Of a stretch of 56,085 nucleotides of DNA, positions 46,158-55,692 are shown in pieces; the first letter of the stretch is position 1, and each line of letters opens with the position of its first letter. Both the position numbers and the translations under genes were made by a program. This DNA comes from Desulfovibrionaceae bacterium (GTDB lineage: Bacteria > Desulfobacterota > Desulfovibrionia > Desulfovibrionales > Desulfovibrionaceae). The notes beneath the pieces were generated by a model. It ran no database searches. It saw only the letters and a program-made list of their open reading frames with translations, and was not told the DNA's origin. Location of the stretch: assembly GCA_009782775.1 (NCBI GenBank), contig WRIL01000015.1, forward strand, positions 1-56,085, given 5' to 3'.

Positions 46158-47177
46158 TCATTTAAAGCCTTTTTCTCCCATGTGGTTCACCAGGTCGCTC
46201 ACCCGGCAGGAATAACCCCATTCGTTGTCGTACCAGGAAACCACCTTGACTAGGTTGCCGTCCTGCACGCTGGTGTATTCTGATTCCACGATGGAGGAAC
46301 GGGAATCGCCACGGAAATCCGAGGAAACCAGTTGCTTGTCGCTAACGCCGAGAATGCCCTTGAGCTGCCCGTCCGCTGCCTTGCGCAGGGCGGCCAGCAC
46401 CGCTTCGGTATCTGTGTTTTTTTCCAGCACTCCGGCAAAGTCCACGATGGATACTGTGGGTGTGGGCACCCGCAGGGCATAACCTTTGAACTTTCCCTTC
46501 AGGGCCGGCACCACTTTGGCGACGGCTTCCGCCGCCCCGGTGGTGGTGGGGATGATGTTGCAGCCGGCGGCTCTGGCGCGGCGCAGATCCTGGTGCGGCA
46601 GGTCCAGAATGCGTTGGTCATTGGTGTAGGAATGTATTGTGGCCATATTGCCGTGTTTGATGCCGAATTCTTTTTGCAGGACAAAGGCGATGGGGGCCAG
46701 GCAGTTGGTGGTGCAGGAGGCGTTGGAGACCACATGGTGCTTGGCCGGGTCATAGTCCTGGTGGTTTACGCCCATGACTACGGTAATATCCTCGTCTTTG
46801 GCCGGGGCGGTGATGATCACCTTTTTGGCCCCGTCCTGGATATGCACGGCCGCATCCTTGGCGCTGCGGAAAATGCCCGTGGATTCGACCACCACATCCA
46901 CCCCCAGTTTTCCCCAAGGCAGGAGTTTGGGATCTCGTTCCTTCAGGCTGTGCACCTTCCAGTCGTCAACATGCACCAGGTCGCCTTCGACTTTGATGTT
47001 ATAGTTGGCGCGTCCGTAATTGGTGTCATATTCCAGAAGATGAAAGTTGGTCTCGGCATCGAACAGGTCATTGATGGCGACCACCTCGATTTTATCGGGG
47101 TAACGCTTTTTGATGGCCCTGAACACCTGGCGCCCGATGCGCCCGAAACCGTTAATGCCCACGCGGATCTTTGCCAT
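46158..47177 (-). CDS. gap: Glyceraldehyde-3-phosphate dehydrogenase, NAD-dependent
   Basis: Start set at ATG 47177 ([17 protein letters not shown]), the only start that fits the family; AAGGAG lies about ten bases upstream. The 339 residues have the Rossmann [10 protein letters not shown], Asp in AINDLFD that favours NAD over NADP, catalytic Cys155 in [12 protein letters not shown], the [10 protein letters not shown] block, and the C-terminal [12 protein letters not shown]. It runs glycolysis or gluconeogenesis. Upstream 47178-47466 (289 bases) is shared with the divergent MaoC gene and has only a weak GC hairpin near 47343-47362. Confidence 0.97.
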   Translation of the reverse strand: MAKIRVGINGFGRIGRQVFRAIKKRYPDKIEVVAINDLFDAETNFHLLEYDTNYGRANYNIKVEGDLVHVDDWKVHSLKERDPKLLPWGKLGVDVVVESTGIFRSAKDAAVHIQDGAKKVIITAPAKDEDITVVMGVNHQDYDPAKHHVVSNASCTTNCLAPIAFVLQKEFGIKHGNMATIHSYTNDQRILDLPHQDLRRARAAGCNIIPTTTGAAEAVAKVVPALKGKFKGYALRVPTPTVSIVDFAGVLEKNTDTEAVLAALRKAADGQLKGILGVSDKQLVSSDFRGDSRSSIVESEYTSVQDGNLVKVVSWYDNEWGYSCRVSDLVNHMGEKGFK

Positions 47178-47466
47178 AATGAACGCACTCCTTGCTTGCT
47201 TGCTGTGTTGCCCGATTCCGGCGGCGGCACCGCCACTTCCCGCCCGCCCGCGAACATTCCGCGGCGAGGATTTGCTCCTGTGATCATTCCCGTCAGCAGG
47301 ATTGCCTGTAACCTCATATACCATTACCCGAAAAAAACAAACCCCTGCCCTTTGTGGGGTACGGCGCAACCGTCGGCTGTTGCCGCTGCCGGGAATTTTT
47401 CGGCCTCGACTCTTACGCAGTTAAATGATAAGTGGAAAATAAGCAAATCAAGCTGGGGATTGAACC

Positions 47467-47949
47467 ATGAAAGCAAATAATTTCGCCGTTTCCAGGGAAG
47501 AGCGTCGTTTTGAGGACTATGTGGCGGGCGCGGTGTACGAATTTGACGAAACCGCCGGGATCAGCCAGGAAGATATTGTGAATTTTTCCCAGGTCTATGA
47601 CCCGCAATACTTCCACCTTGACCCGGATCTGGCAGAAAATGGGCCTTACAAGGGCATAATAGCCAGCGGAGCGCACACTATAGCCCTGACTTTCCGTCTT
47701 TATGTGAAAAATTTCTTGCCGGGGCAGGCCAGCTTCGGATCCCCTGGCCTGGATGAATTGCGCTGGCTGAGGCCGGTGCGTCCCGGAGATACCCTGCGCC
47801 TACGCCTGACCATCCAGGAGACGATCCCCTCGCAATCCAAAAATGACCGGGGCACGGTCCATTCCCTGTTGGAAACCATTAATCAGAATGATGAGGCGGT
47901 GATGGTCTGCAAGTGCAAAAATATCATAGGCAAACGCCGGACCGGTTGA
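47467..47949 (+). CDS. MaoC-family dehydratase-like hot-dog protein
   Basis: A 160-residue MaoC-type hot-dog protein distinct from the one in the Ydi-type module. The hydratase region reads FSQVYDPQYFHLDPDLA with Asp and His in the usual positions, followed by YKGIIASGAHTIALTFRLY and a C-terminal strand region with the block GLDELRWLRPVRPGDTL. It resembles the dehydratase-like group often found with acyl-CoA or polyketide enzymes, but has no such neighbours here. Start at ATG 47467 with GGGGATTGAACC upstream. Substrate unknown. Confidence 0.8.
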   Translation: MKANNFAVSREERRFEDYVAGAVYEFDETAGISQEDIVNFSQVYDPQYFHLDPDLAENGPYKGIIASGAHTIALTFRLYVKNFLPGQASFGSPGLDELRWLRPVRPGDTLRLRLTIQETIPSQSKNDRGTVHSLLETINQNDEAVMVCKCKNIIGKRRTG

Positions 47950-47989
47950 AATGCCTGAAGGGCTCATCTCCTGGCGGTCATACATGAAT

Positions 47990-48021
47990 TTATCTAGAAT
48001 TAATCTAGAAATTATCTATAA
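47990..48021. repeat. Three helically phased 11-bp repeats upstream of tRNA-Arg
   Basis: The heptamer TCTAGAA occurs at 47993 and 48004, and TCTATAA at 48015, each within a TTA-TCTAGAA-like unit. The spacing is exactly 11 bases, one DNA turn. They lie 56 bases before the tRNA promoter. They may be binding sites for an activator or a nucleoid protein, or simply an AT-rich upstream element. Confidence 0.5.
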
Positions 48022-48076
48022 TTAGGCGGACACGTATAACAACAAGCCGCGACAGATCATTTCAGATGAAAAAGCG

Positions 48077-48106
48077 TTGACTACAAGAAAACGATATTGC
48101 TATAGC
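48077..48106 (+). promoter_or_regulatory. Sigma-70 promoter of tRNA-Arg
   Basis: TTGACT (48077-48082), an 18-base spacer, and TATAGC (48101-48106) precede the tRNA by 9 bases, the right distance for transcription to begin close to the mature 5' end. Confidence 0.6.
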
Positions 48107-48115
48107 TAGCGCCGT

Positions 48116-48192
48116 GCGCAATTAGCTCAGATGGATAGAGCGTTGGCCTCCGAAGCCAAAGGCCGCAGGTTCGAATCCTGCATTGCGCGCCA
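48116..48192 (+). tRNA. tRNA-Arg, anticodon CCG
   Basis: A 77-base cloverleaf. The acceptor stem GCGCAAT (48116-48122) pairs with ATTGCGC (48182-48188), followed by G and an encoded CCA. D-arm GCTC/GAGC, anticodon arm TTGGC/GCCAA with loop CTCCGAA giving anticodon CCG (48150-48152), and T-arm GCAGG/CCTGC with TTCGAAT are all complete. It reads the codon CGG. A terminator follows 31 bases later. Confidence 0.97.
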
Positions 48193-48222
48193 GTAAATTC
48201 ATAGAACGTGGTTACATCAAAT

Positions 48223-48244
48223 GAGGCTGTAGCCTCTTTTTTTT
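48223..48244 (+). terminator. Terminator of the tRNA-Arg transcript
   Basis: GAGGC-TGTA-GCCTC followed by eight T. The stem is short (five pairs, six if the loop closes to GT) but the U-tract is uninterrupted. Confidence 0.8.
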
Positions 48245-48317
48245 GTCCCCCGCGCCATTCCCCATACGCAGCGCGATACCCGCATCGAAAATAAAGGGCA
48301 CAGACGTTCTCACGGTC

Positions 48318-48572
48318 TCATTCCCGTTGGCAATAATTTTTTATGGCATCTCTAATGGCAAGAAAATCAAGAGGGGTGCCGCACGAGTCGCATAGTAATG
48401 TGTCAACGGCAAAAAGTGACAATGGCTTTTTACATGATGGGCAAAGTGGTACGTCGAAATAGCTGCCGGCAAGGCGTCTTTCCAAGTAGCACATGCCCGG
48501 GTCAAGACATTCGTTTTCCTCGTGAGAGGGTAGCTTTTTCTCGGCAACCGCAAGCGGATTTTGGATAGGCAT
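48318..48572 (-). CDS. Small zinc-ribbon protein of unknown function
   Basis: Start set at ATG 48572, six bases after GGGGAA, giving 84 residues; a longer frame from 48626 lacks a ribosome site. The C-terminal half holds LCPSCKKPL and LLCDSCGTPL, two CxxC knuckles about 18 residues apart, a clear zinc ribbon. The N-terminal half has HEENECLDPGMCYLERRLAG with two more cysteines. No enzyme motif. I do not recognise the family. It may be a nucleic-acid or protein-binding factor. It lies convergent with the tRNA transcript. Confidence 0.65.
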   Translation of the reverse strand: MPIQNPLAVAEKKLPSHEENECLDPGMCYLERRLAGSYFDVPLCPSCKKPLSLFAVDTLLCDSCGTPLDFLAIRDAIKNYCQRE

Positions 48573-48626
48573 AAAAATTTCCCCTGATTTAAGAAGGTTG
48601 AGCGACACCATTTTTCTCACGCTCAC

Positions 48627-49000
48627 GGCATAACGACTATGGTTGTAGTTGTATGTTGCGGAGGCTACATCTGATGAAAAAAGTCCCCGTCCGCAGGGTG
48701 GAGGACTGCGGCGTGATCGCCTTGCCGGAGTCGGAGGGGGGAGTTGTTATCTGCGAACTGGAGGCGGTATGAGCTTACTGAGCTTTTTGCGCTCGTAAAG
48801 GAATACAAGGAATTTACTCTGGAGGCACGGAATGGGTTTTTTGGTCCCAAGTCTTGATTATACAGCTAAAGGCGGCCGGAATCTAGTTGGAAAGGTCTGC
48901 CCCATGATTTTAGGGGATCTGCGCGGGGTTTGAGCGAGGCGGGGGATTTGAGCCCTCTTGGCTGAGGGCGGCAAGATACGCCTCAGGCGAATCCGTATTT
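48627..49000. other. Intergenic stretch with little content
   Basis: This 374-base region between the zinc-ribbon gene and nifU contains a broken mini-ORF at 48674-48857 (listed separately) and a weak GCCCTC/GAGGGC hairpin near 48953-48970 that could end the nifU transcript. Nothing else is seen. Confidence 0.5.
48674..48857 (+). pseudogene. Possible frameshifted small gene
   Basis: An ATG at 48674 follows GGAGG by nine bases and opens a 32-codon frame (MKKVPVRRVEDCGVIALPES at its start) that stops at TGA 48770. In the +1 frame the sequence continues in a protein-like way from Tyr at 48768 (YELTELFALVKEYKEFTLEA) to TGA at 48855. Dropping one base near 48767 would give one protein of about 60 residues. 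So it may be a decayed gene, a sequencing error, or chance. The family is not recognised. Confidence 0.3.
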
Positions 49001-49440
49001 CAGTTTTCAGCAGACTGTTCGCAGGCGTGGCAGCAACATTCGGCCAGACGCGCCATCGGTGGAGGTTCCTGGCCGTTTTTCCTGTAATAATCGGCAATGG
49101 CGGACTTGACCGCCTCTTCGGCCAGCACCGAGCAGTGCATCTTGGCCGAGGGCAGTCCGTCCAGGGCCTCGGCCACGGCCCGGTTGGTCAGTTTCAGGGC
49201 CTCTTCAATGCTTTTTCCCTTGATCATCTCTGTGGCCATGGAACTAGTGGCAATGGCCGCTCCGCAACCGAAAGTATTGAATTTGACCTCGGTGATGATC
49301 TCGTTTTCAATCTTGAGATACATTTTCATAATGTCGCCGCATTTGGCGTTGCCCACTTCCCCCACGCCATCTGCGTTTTCAATGGAGCCCACATTGCGCG
49401 GGTTGTAAAAGTGGTCCATAACGGCCTTGCTGTAAATCAT
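49000..49440 (-). CDS. nifU: Iron-sulfur cluster scaffold protein, NifU/IscU type
   Basis: Start set at ATG 49440 (MIYSKAVMDHFYNPRNVGS), the family opening; an earlier in-frame ATG lies inside nifS. The 146-residue protein carries the three cluster-building cysteines Cys34 (KCGD), Cys59 (FGCGAAIATSS) and Cys103 (MHCSVLAEEA). Unlike IscU it ends with an extra cysteine-rich tail, ECCCHACEQSAEN, resembling a trace of the ferredoxin-like middle part of NifU. It overlaps the end of nifS spatially by coupling: its ATG is 1 base past the nifS stop, with GAAGGAAG inside nifS as ribosome site. Confidence 0.92.
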   Translation of the reverse strand: MIYSKAVMDHFYNPRNVGSIENADGVGEVGNAKCGDIMKMYLKIENEIITEVKFNTFGCGAAIATSSMATEMIKGKSIEEALKLTNRAVAEALDGLPSAKMHCSVLAEEAVKSAIADYYRKNGQEPPPMARLAECCCHACEQSAEN

Positions 49441-49441
49441 C

Positions 49442-50620
<1,179 letters not shown>

Positions 50621-50674
50621 AAATTTTTACCTAAAGTTCGCTTTACACCGCGATTTGTCCGCTGTAAATAGATA

Positions 50675-50687
50675 TAGACTTTGTCTA
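50675..50687. promoter_or_regulatory. Palindrome in the nifS/cheB divergent promoter region
   Basis: TAGAC-TTT-GTCTA is a perfect 5-bp inverted repeat, about 55 bases before the nifS ATG, set in an AT-rich run. The core resembles the GACT-AGTC half sites of IscR/Rrf2-type regulators, so it may mediate iron-sulfur control of nifSU. This is a suggestion; no Rrf2 gene is in the window. Confidence 0.4.
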
Positions 50688-50814
50688 ATTAATGACGATA
50701 TGGGGGTCTGTCAACTTGAGAGCGTCCCGGTTGGCCCAAAGGCTTTTCATGGGAAAATTCCGGACAGTGGGCAGAGCGGTTGGCGGGGGATTTTTTAAGA
50801 TCATCAGGCGGAAC

Positions 50815-50890
50815 TATAATTTTATTGTTTTTTGTGCCAAATAGGAGCAGAATTACACAAGTAAACGCGACGGGCTCCGTCTGTTTTTTT
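50815..50890 (+). promoter_or_regulatory. cheB leader: -10 box followed by a terminator-like hairpin
   Basis: TATAAT (50815-50820) is a perfect -10 box, without a good -35. About 50 bases later GACGG-GCT-CCGTC (50869-50881) is followed by TGTTTTTTT (50882-50890), the form of an intrinsic terminator, 23 bases before the cheB start. This could be an attenuator in the leader of the chemotaxis operon or the end of a small RNA of about 65 bases. Confidence 0.45.
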
Positions 50891-50912
50891 AGGCGATATT
50901 GAAGGAGTTGCT

Positions 50913-52019
50913 GTGATAAAAGTGCTTGTGGTGGATGATTCCAGTTTTATGCGTAATGCCTTGATCAGGATCCTGCGCCGGGATCCTGAGCTGGAAGTGG
51001 TGGGTTCGGCCGCTGACGGCCTTGACGCCATAGAAGCCATAAAAAGACTGGATCCGGACGTGGTCACCTTGGATGTGGAAATGCCCAGGATGGACGGACT
51101 CACCGCCTTGCAGCATATCATGCGGGATTTACCTAGGCCGGTGCTGATGGTAAGCGCCTTGACCAGCCATGGGGCGGAAACCACCCTGAAAGCCCTGGAT
51201 GCCGGGGCTGTGGATTTTGTCGGCAAGCCGGGCTCTGGCTCCACTGATATAGCCGCAGTGGAACTGGAAATCTGCCAGAAGGTCAAGGCGGTGTCCAGGC
51301 ATCGTAAGGCCTTGGCCCTGCGTGCCAAACTTAGAACCTTACCGGCGGACTCATCCACCGCACTCAAGCACAGGCCCTCCCCTGTAGCGCAACCTTTCTC
51401 ATCCAGAGAGGTGACGCCGGTCATACGCCCGTCCGGGCGCAGGCAGACCCGTGACTTTGTGGCCATCGGCGTTTCCACGGGTGGTCCACCAGCGGTGCAG
51501 AAGGTGCTGAGCGCGTTTCCTGAAGATTTCCCCGCGCCCATCCTGATTGCCCAGCACATGCCGGCCAGTTTTACCGGCCCTTTTGCCGACCGTCTGAACA
51601 GCATCTGCAAAATATCTGTGAAAGAGGCGGAAGACGGGGAAAAGGCGCGTGAAGGGTGCGCCTACGTTTGTCCGGGAGGCAGGCATATAAGGATTTCATC
51701 CAAGCTGAGCTCTCGCACGATTGTGATCAGCGAAAACCCCAAGGAAGCCCTTTACAAGCCTTCAGCCACAGAGCTTATGGCCTCGGTGGGGGAGCAGATC
51801 GGCAGCAGGGCGCTGGGGGTGATTTTGACTGGTATGGGCAGCGATGGAGCTACCGGGGTGGAGATTTTAAAACGTCACGGGGGGCGGGCCTTGGCCCAGA
51901 GTGAGGCTACCTGTGTGGTCTACGGTATGCCCAAGGCGATAGTTGACGCCCGTTTGGCCGACGAGGTGGTGGATTTGGATGATATTGCTGCGGCCATTAT
52001 GGATAATTTACATAAGTGA
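50913..52019 (+). CDS. cheB: Chemotaxis protein-glutamate methylesterase CheB
   Basis: A GTG start at 50913 follows GAAGGAG by five bases. The 368-residue protein has an N-terminal receiver domain with VVDDSSFMRN and phospho-acceptor Asp54 in TLDVEMPRMDG, a linker, then the methylesterase domain with catalytic triad regions IGVSTGGPPAVQ (Ser), IAQHMPASF (His) and LTGMGSDGATG (Asp). It removes methyl groups from chemoreceptors. CheR, its opposing partner, is two genes downstream; a HEAT-repeat protein lies between. Confidence 0.96.
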   Translation: MIKVLVVDDSSFMRNALIRILRRDPELEVVGSAADGLDAIEAIKRLDPDVVTLDVEMPRMDGLTALQHIMRDLPRPVLMVSALTSHGAETTLKALDAGAVDFVGKPGSGSTDIAAVELEICQKVKAVSRHRKALALRAKLRTLPADSSTALKHRPSPVAQPFSSREVTPVIRPSGRRQTRDFVAIGVSTGGPPAVQKVLSAFPEDFPAPILIAQHMPASFTGPFADRLNSICKISVKEAEDGEKAREGCAYVCPGGRHIRISSKLSSRTIVISENPKEALYKPSATELMASVGEQIGSRALGVILTGMGSDGATGVEILKRHGGRALAQSEATCVVYGMPKAIVDARLADEVVDLDDIAAAIMDNLHK

Positions 52020-52033
52020 CTTTGAGGCACGGT

Positions 52034-53959
52034 ATGGAAGAACAACACATACTGGACATGCTTGCCAGTGATAACCCCGATGATATTCGCGAAGGAGCCT
52101 ATGAAGCCGGCAATTCCGGCTTGGTTTCAGCCCTGCCGTTGCTCCTGGAAAAGCTTACCATACCCAATCCAGGGGTGCAGGAAGCCGTGGACCACGCCTT
52201 GCGCAAGATAGACGGTCCGTCTGTAATTAAGGCGGCCATGCCGTTTTTGCGTTCCGAGGATGCTCCGGTGCGCAACCTGGTAATGGATGTGCTGCGCGAG
52301 GTGGGCCGGAGCGATGTGAATCTTTTGGGCGCTCTGATGCACGACGAGGATCAGGATATCCGCATTTTTGGGGCGGATATATTGGGATCCACCGGCAGTG
52401 CCCTTGCAGTGTCCCTGCTTTCCCACGCCCTCTTGTATGATAAGGATGTCAATGTGCGTTATCAGGCGGCGGTCAGCCTGGGCGCTCTGGCCAGTCCCGA
52501 ATCCGTCCATGCCCTTAACCAGGCCATGAATGATGACGAATGGGTGCGTTTCGCCGCCATTGAGGCCATGATCAAGGTGCGGGCCGAGGCTTCCGTGGGG
52601 GCCTTGCTCAAGGCCCTGAACAACAGTTCCGAGCTGGTGTCGGCGAATATCGTGGATGCTCTGGGCGAGATGGGTTACATCAAGGCCGTTCCCATGCTGA
52701 TTAAGCGCCTGCCTTGGTGCAGTGGCCCTTTGGCCAATAAAATAGTACGGGCCATAGTCCATCTGGTTGGGGCCCATTCTTTGACCCTTCTGGATCACAA
52801 CGAGTATGAGCTTTTGGTAAAGCACATGTGTGTGGCCCTGGATGATGAGGACGTGGTTATCCAGGACGCGTCCATAAACGGCCTGACCGCCTCCGGAGCA
52901 GTTGAAGCCTTTACGGCGGTGTTCAAATTGCTCAGCCGCCTGGATCCGGACCGGGATCATGAACGTATGCTGGGTATCATCCAGTCTCTGGCCAGAATGG
53001 GTTATAATGATTTTTTGGGCGAAATCCTGGTCGGCGGCGAAGATACGGAAAAACAACTGGCTGTGGATATATTGTCCTATGTGCATGACCGGCGCGCCCA
53101 AGAGGCTCTTAAGGCCAATTATTGGCAGCAAACACGCGATGTGCGGCGTGCCATCCTGTATGTCCTGGCTTCCAGCGGCGATCCGAAGGATGCGGATTTC
53201 TTCATAGAGGTGCTGGGCAAGGAAAAAGACCAGACCAGTTTGAAGAACGTACTGAGTTTTCTGAGCCGTTCCGGAGACGCAGCTTTGATTGACGCAAAAG
53301 TATGGCCTTTTCTCCGGCATTCCTATCCGGATGTGCAGGATGCCGCTCTAGGGGCCCTAATGTCTGTCCGAGACGCGGGAATCCGCGCCAAGTTCATCAA
53401 TATGACCCAGTCGGAGGATATTCTGGACCGGCAGATAGCGTACTATGCCTTGCGCGCCTACAATGAAGAACCGGATATTGTGCCGAATATCGCCCTGGGA
53501 CTGCATGACGAGTCTTCGCAGGTGCGTCGGGTGGCGGTGGAGTCTTTGGGAAATTCCGGGCGCAATCTTACGATGGAGCGCCTGAATTATCTGGCTCCTT
53601 GTTTGAACGATGACGATAAAGATGTGCGCCTTGCGGTGATTGACGTCTTCGGCATGTGCCAGGATGACGTTGGAGAAAAGTACCTGGCATGCGGTCTGCA
53701 GGATCCCGACCCCTGGATCCGGGCGCGTTGCGTTGAAAGTCTGGGTAAAAAGCGTGATCCTGAGATGCTTTCAGAAATAGCTGCAATGCTGGAAGATGAA
53801 CATCAACTGGTAGTGATCAAGGCCATCGAAGCTTTAGCGGTTTTGGGGAAGATGTCTTTCAAATATGTGTTGCCTCTGCTGGGACATGCGGAGCCGGAAG
53901 TGCAAAGAGCGGCGGAGGAAGGCATTGAAAAAATTCGTAGGCGACCAGCGGGAGATTAG
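52034..53959 (+). CDS. HEAT-repeat protein of the chemotaxis cluster
   Basis: Start preferred at ATG 52034, six bases after GAGG; a GTG at 52016 overlapping the cheB stop is the alternative. The 641 residues are made of about 18-20 HEAT-like helical pairs: recurring units of about 31-37 residues with DEDVVIQDASINGL, DKDVRLAVIDVFG, DPWIRARCVESLGKKRDPE and similar. It is soluble, acidic, and has no enzyme motif. HEAT scaffolds bind other proteins; its place between cheB and cheR suggests it organises the adaptation enzymes or the receptor array. Its stop is 5 bases before the cheR start. Confidence 0.88.
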   Translation: MEEQHILDMLASDNPDDIREGAYEAGNSGLVSALPLLLEKLTIPNPGVQEAVDHALRKIDGPSVIKAAMPFLRSEDAPVRNLVMDVLREVGRSDVNLLGALMHDEDQDIRIFGADILGSTGSALAVSLLSHALLYDKDVNVRYQAAVSLGALASPESVHALNQAMNDDEWVRFAAIEAMIKVRAEASVGALLKALNNSSELVSANIVDALGEMGYIKAVPMLIKRLPWCSGPLANKIVRAIVHLVGAHSLTLLDHNEYELLVKHMCVALDDEDVVIQDASINGLTASGAVEAFTAVFKLLSRLDPDRDHERMLGIIQSLARMGYNDFLGEILVGGEDTEKQLAVDILSYVHDRRAQEALKANYWQQTRDVRRAILYVLASSGDPKDADFFIEVLGKEKDQTSLKNVLSFLSRSGDAALIDAKVWPFLRHSYPDVQDAALGALMSVRDAGIRAKFINMTQSEDILDRQIAYYALRAYNEEPDIVPNIALGLHDESSQVRRVAVESLGNSGRNLTMERLNYLAPCLNDDDKDVRLAVIDVFGMCQDDVGEKYLACGLQDPDPWIRARCVESLGKKRDPEMLSEIAAMLEDEHQLVVIKAIEALAVLGKMSFKYVLPLLGHAEPEVQRAAEEGIEKIRRRPAGD

Positions 53960-53964
53960 TAGGC

Positions 53965-54843
53965 ATGTCATCATTGTTTGCCAGCCAGACGGTTGCCGCG
54001 CAAAAAGATTTGCGGGTTACGGATGAGGAATTCATCCAGTTGCGTGATTTTATTTATGCCCAATCCGGCATTTACATCGCGGAAAACAGAAAGTACCTGG
54101 TGGAAAACCGCTTGAGCAATCGGCTCAAGGAATTGAATCTGAAGAATTTCAGTGAATATTCCTATTACCTGCGTTTTGATGTGCGCCGGAAAGATGAACT
54201 GGTCAAGCTTTTTGCGGCTATTACCACTAATGAGACGAGTTTTTACCGTAACCCTCCTCAATTGCAAGTTTTTCAAAATATACTGAAAAAAGTGCTTGAT
54301 GAACTGCGAACCGCGCGTACCAAGAAATTGCGCATCTGGTCCGCCGGGTGTTCCACCGGAGAAGAACCGTACACTTTGGCCATCATTCTGAACGAAGTCC
54401 TACAGTTGGAAATAAACACATGGGACATAAAAATAAATGCCCTGGATTTATCTGAGCCGGTGTTGGCTTCCGCCCGCCGTGGGGTGTATTCCGATTACAC
54501 CTTGCGTACCACTCCCAAGGAAATAGTGAGTAAATATTTTATCTTCCGTAATGATCTTTACGAGGTAAAACCGGAACTGAAGAAGTTGGTCAATTTCGCG
54601 CAGGGGAACCTGAGTGATCGCGTAGGGCTGAAAAGCGTGGAACGTTCTCAGTTTGTCTTCTGCCGTAATGTGATTATTTATTTTGACGATAACATGAAAA
54701 AGCAGGTGGTGTCCTCTTTTTACGACAATCTTTTGCCCAAGGGACATCTTTTTATTGGTCATTCTGAATCATTGCACAATATTTCACGCAGCTTTAAACC
54801 TGAGTATCATCCGGGCTCCATTGTTTACATAAAAGAGGCTTGA
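53965..54843 (+). CDS. cheR: Chemotaxis protein methyltransferase CheR
   Basis: The 292-residue protein has the CheR N-terminal helical domain (LRDFIYAQSGIYIAENRKYL, LVKLFAAITTNETSFYR) and the SAM-binding domain with WSAGCSTGEEPYTLAI, NALDLSEPVL, and FCRNVIIYFDD near residue 232. It methylates receptor glutamates. The ribosome site is weak (GAGATTAGTAGGC before ATG). It forms the adaptation pair with CheB in the same operon, with an HEAT-repeat protein between them and a ParA-like ATPase after it. Confidence 0.95.
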   Translation: MSSLFASQTVAAQKDLRVTDEEFIQLRDFIYAQSGIYIAENRKYLVENRLSNRLKELNLKNFSEYSYYLRFDVRRKDELVKLFAAITTNETSFYRNPPQLQVFQNILKKVLDELRTARTKKLRIWSAGCSTGEEPYTLAIILNEVLQLEINTWDIKINALDLSEPVLASARRGVYSDYTLRTTPKEIVSKYFIFRNDLYEVKPELKKLVNFAQGNLSDRVGLKSVERSQFVFCRNVIIYFDDNMKKQVVSSFYDNLLPKGHLFIGHSESLHNISRSFKPEYHPGSIVYIKEA

Positions 54844-54888
54844 AAGACTGGTGGGGCAAAATTCCCGGAAAAGTCGGAGGTTTCCTTT

Positions 54889-55692
54889 GTGTCTATGCAG
54901 GCAAAGCCGCCCAGGCGGATGAAGATTCTATCCATTGCCAACCAGAAAGGCGGAGTCGGCAAGACCACCACCGCGGTCAGTCTTGCCGCCGCCCTTTCCC
55001 GTCTGGGCAAGAGGGCTCTTCTGGTGGATCTGGATCCTCATGCCAATGCCTCTGTGCATCTCAGGGTCTATCCGGAGATGCAGTCTTACAGCGGTTACGA
55101 TCTGTTCACTGCCGACCCGGTTCAATGGGCCGCATTATGGTGGAAGATCCGGGCCAATTACGATCAGCGTTTTGACATAGTGCCGGCGAACATCCGCCTG
55201 GCCGAACTGGAAGTGGATTTAAGCAACCGTCCAGGCAAAGGGGCGATACTGAAACAGGCCCTGGAGATGGTGGAGCGGGAGTATGATTATGTCCTGTTGG
55301 ACTGTCCGCCCCATGTGGGCATCCTGCTGGTCAACGCCCTAGTGGCTTCGGATTTGTTGATCATCCCGATTCAAACGGATTTTCTGGCCCTGCACGGCTT
55401 GAAGCTGCTTTTTGACACAGTGAATCTTCTTAATAAAGTATTGCCTGCGTCGATCAATTATAAGGCCTTGGCCACCATGTTTGATCGGCGGGCCAGAGCT
55501 TGCCAGAAGGTGTTGGCCCTGATGCGGAACAAGATGCCAGGCAATATTTTCAGCAGTGTTATTGGCATTGACACCAAATTTCGTGAGGCTAGCGCCCAAG
55601 GGAGAGTCATTTACGATTTGGGGATGGAAACCCGTGGCGGCCGTGAATATGAAGCCGTTGCCAAAGAGTTGTTAAGCTATGAGTATGAATAA
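54889..55692 (+). CDS. ParA/Soj-like ATPase of the chemotaxis cluster
   Basis: A GTG start at 54889 is chosen because GGAGG lies eight bases upstream; an ATG two codons later is possible. The 267-residue protein is a deviant-Walker ATPase: KGGVGKTTTAVSLA at about residues 21-34 (both lysines), VDLDPHANAS (Walker A'), LLDCPPHVG (Walker B) and IPIQTDFLALHGL. It is 45 bases after cheR, and followed by an overlapping gene, so it fits the ParA-type proteins that place chemotaxis arrays (ParC/ParP system) or a chromosome-type ParA; no parB or parS is seen here. Confidence 0.88.
   Translation: MSMQAKPPRRMKILSIANQKGGVGKTTTAVSLAAALSRLGKRALLVDLDPHANASVHLRVYPEMQSYSGYDLFTADPVQWAALWWKIRANYDQRFDIVPANIRLAELEVDLSNRPGKGAILKQALEMVEREYDYVLLDCPPHVGILLVNALVASDLLIIPIQTDFLALHGLKLLFDTVNLLNKVLPASINYKALATMFDRRARACQKVLALMRNKMPGNIFSSVIGIDTKFREASAQGRVIYDLGMETRGGREYEAVAKELLSYEYE

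Noticed and set aside
50699-50780. Sigma-54 promoter for cheB
   Set aside because: TTGGCCCAAAGGCTT and TTGGCGGGGGA look similar to the -24/-12 elements, but the distance between GG and GC is wrong (7 rather than 10 bases) or the GC is missing.
52127-53320. A 397-codon frame on the minus strand inside the HEAT-repeat gene
   Set aside because: It is a shadow of the repetitive HEAT coding sequence, His/Gln-rich, without ribosome site or motif.
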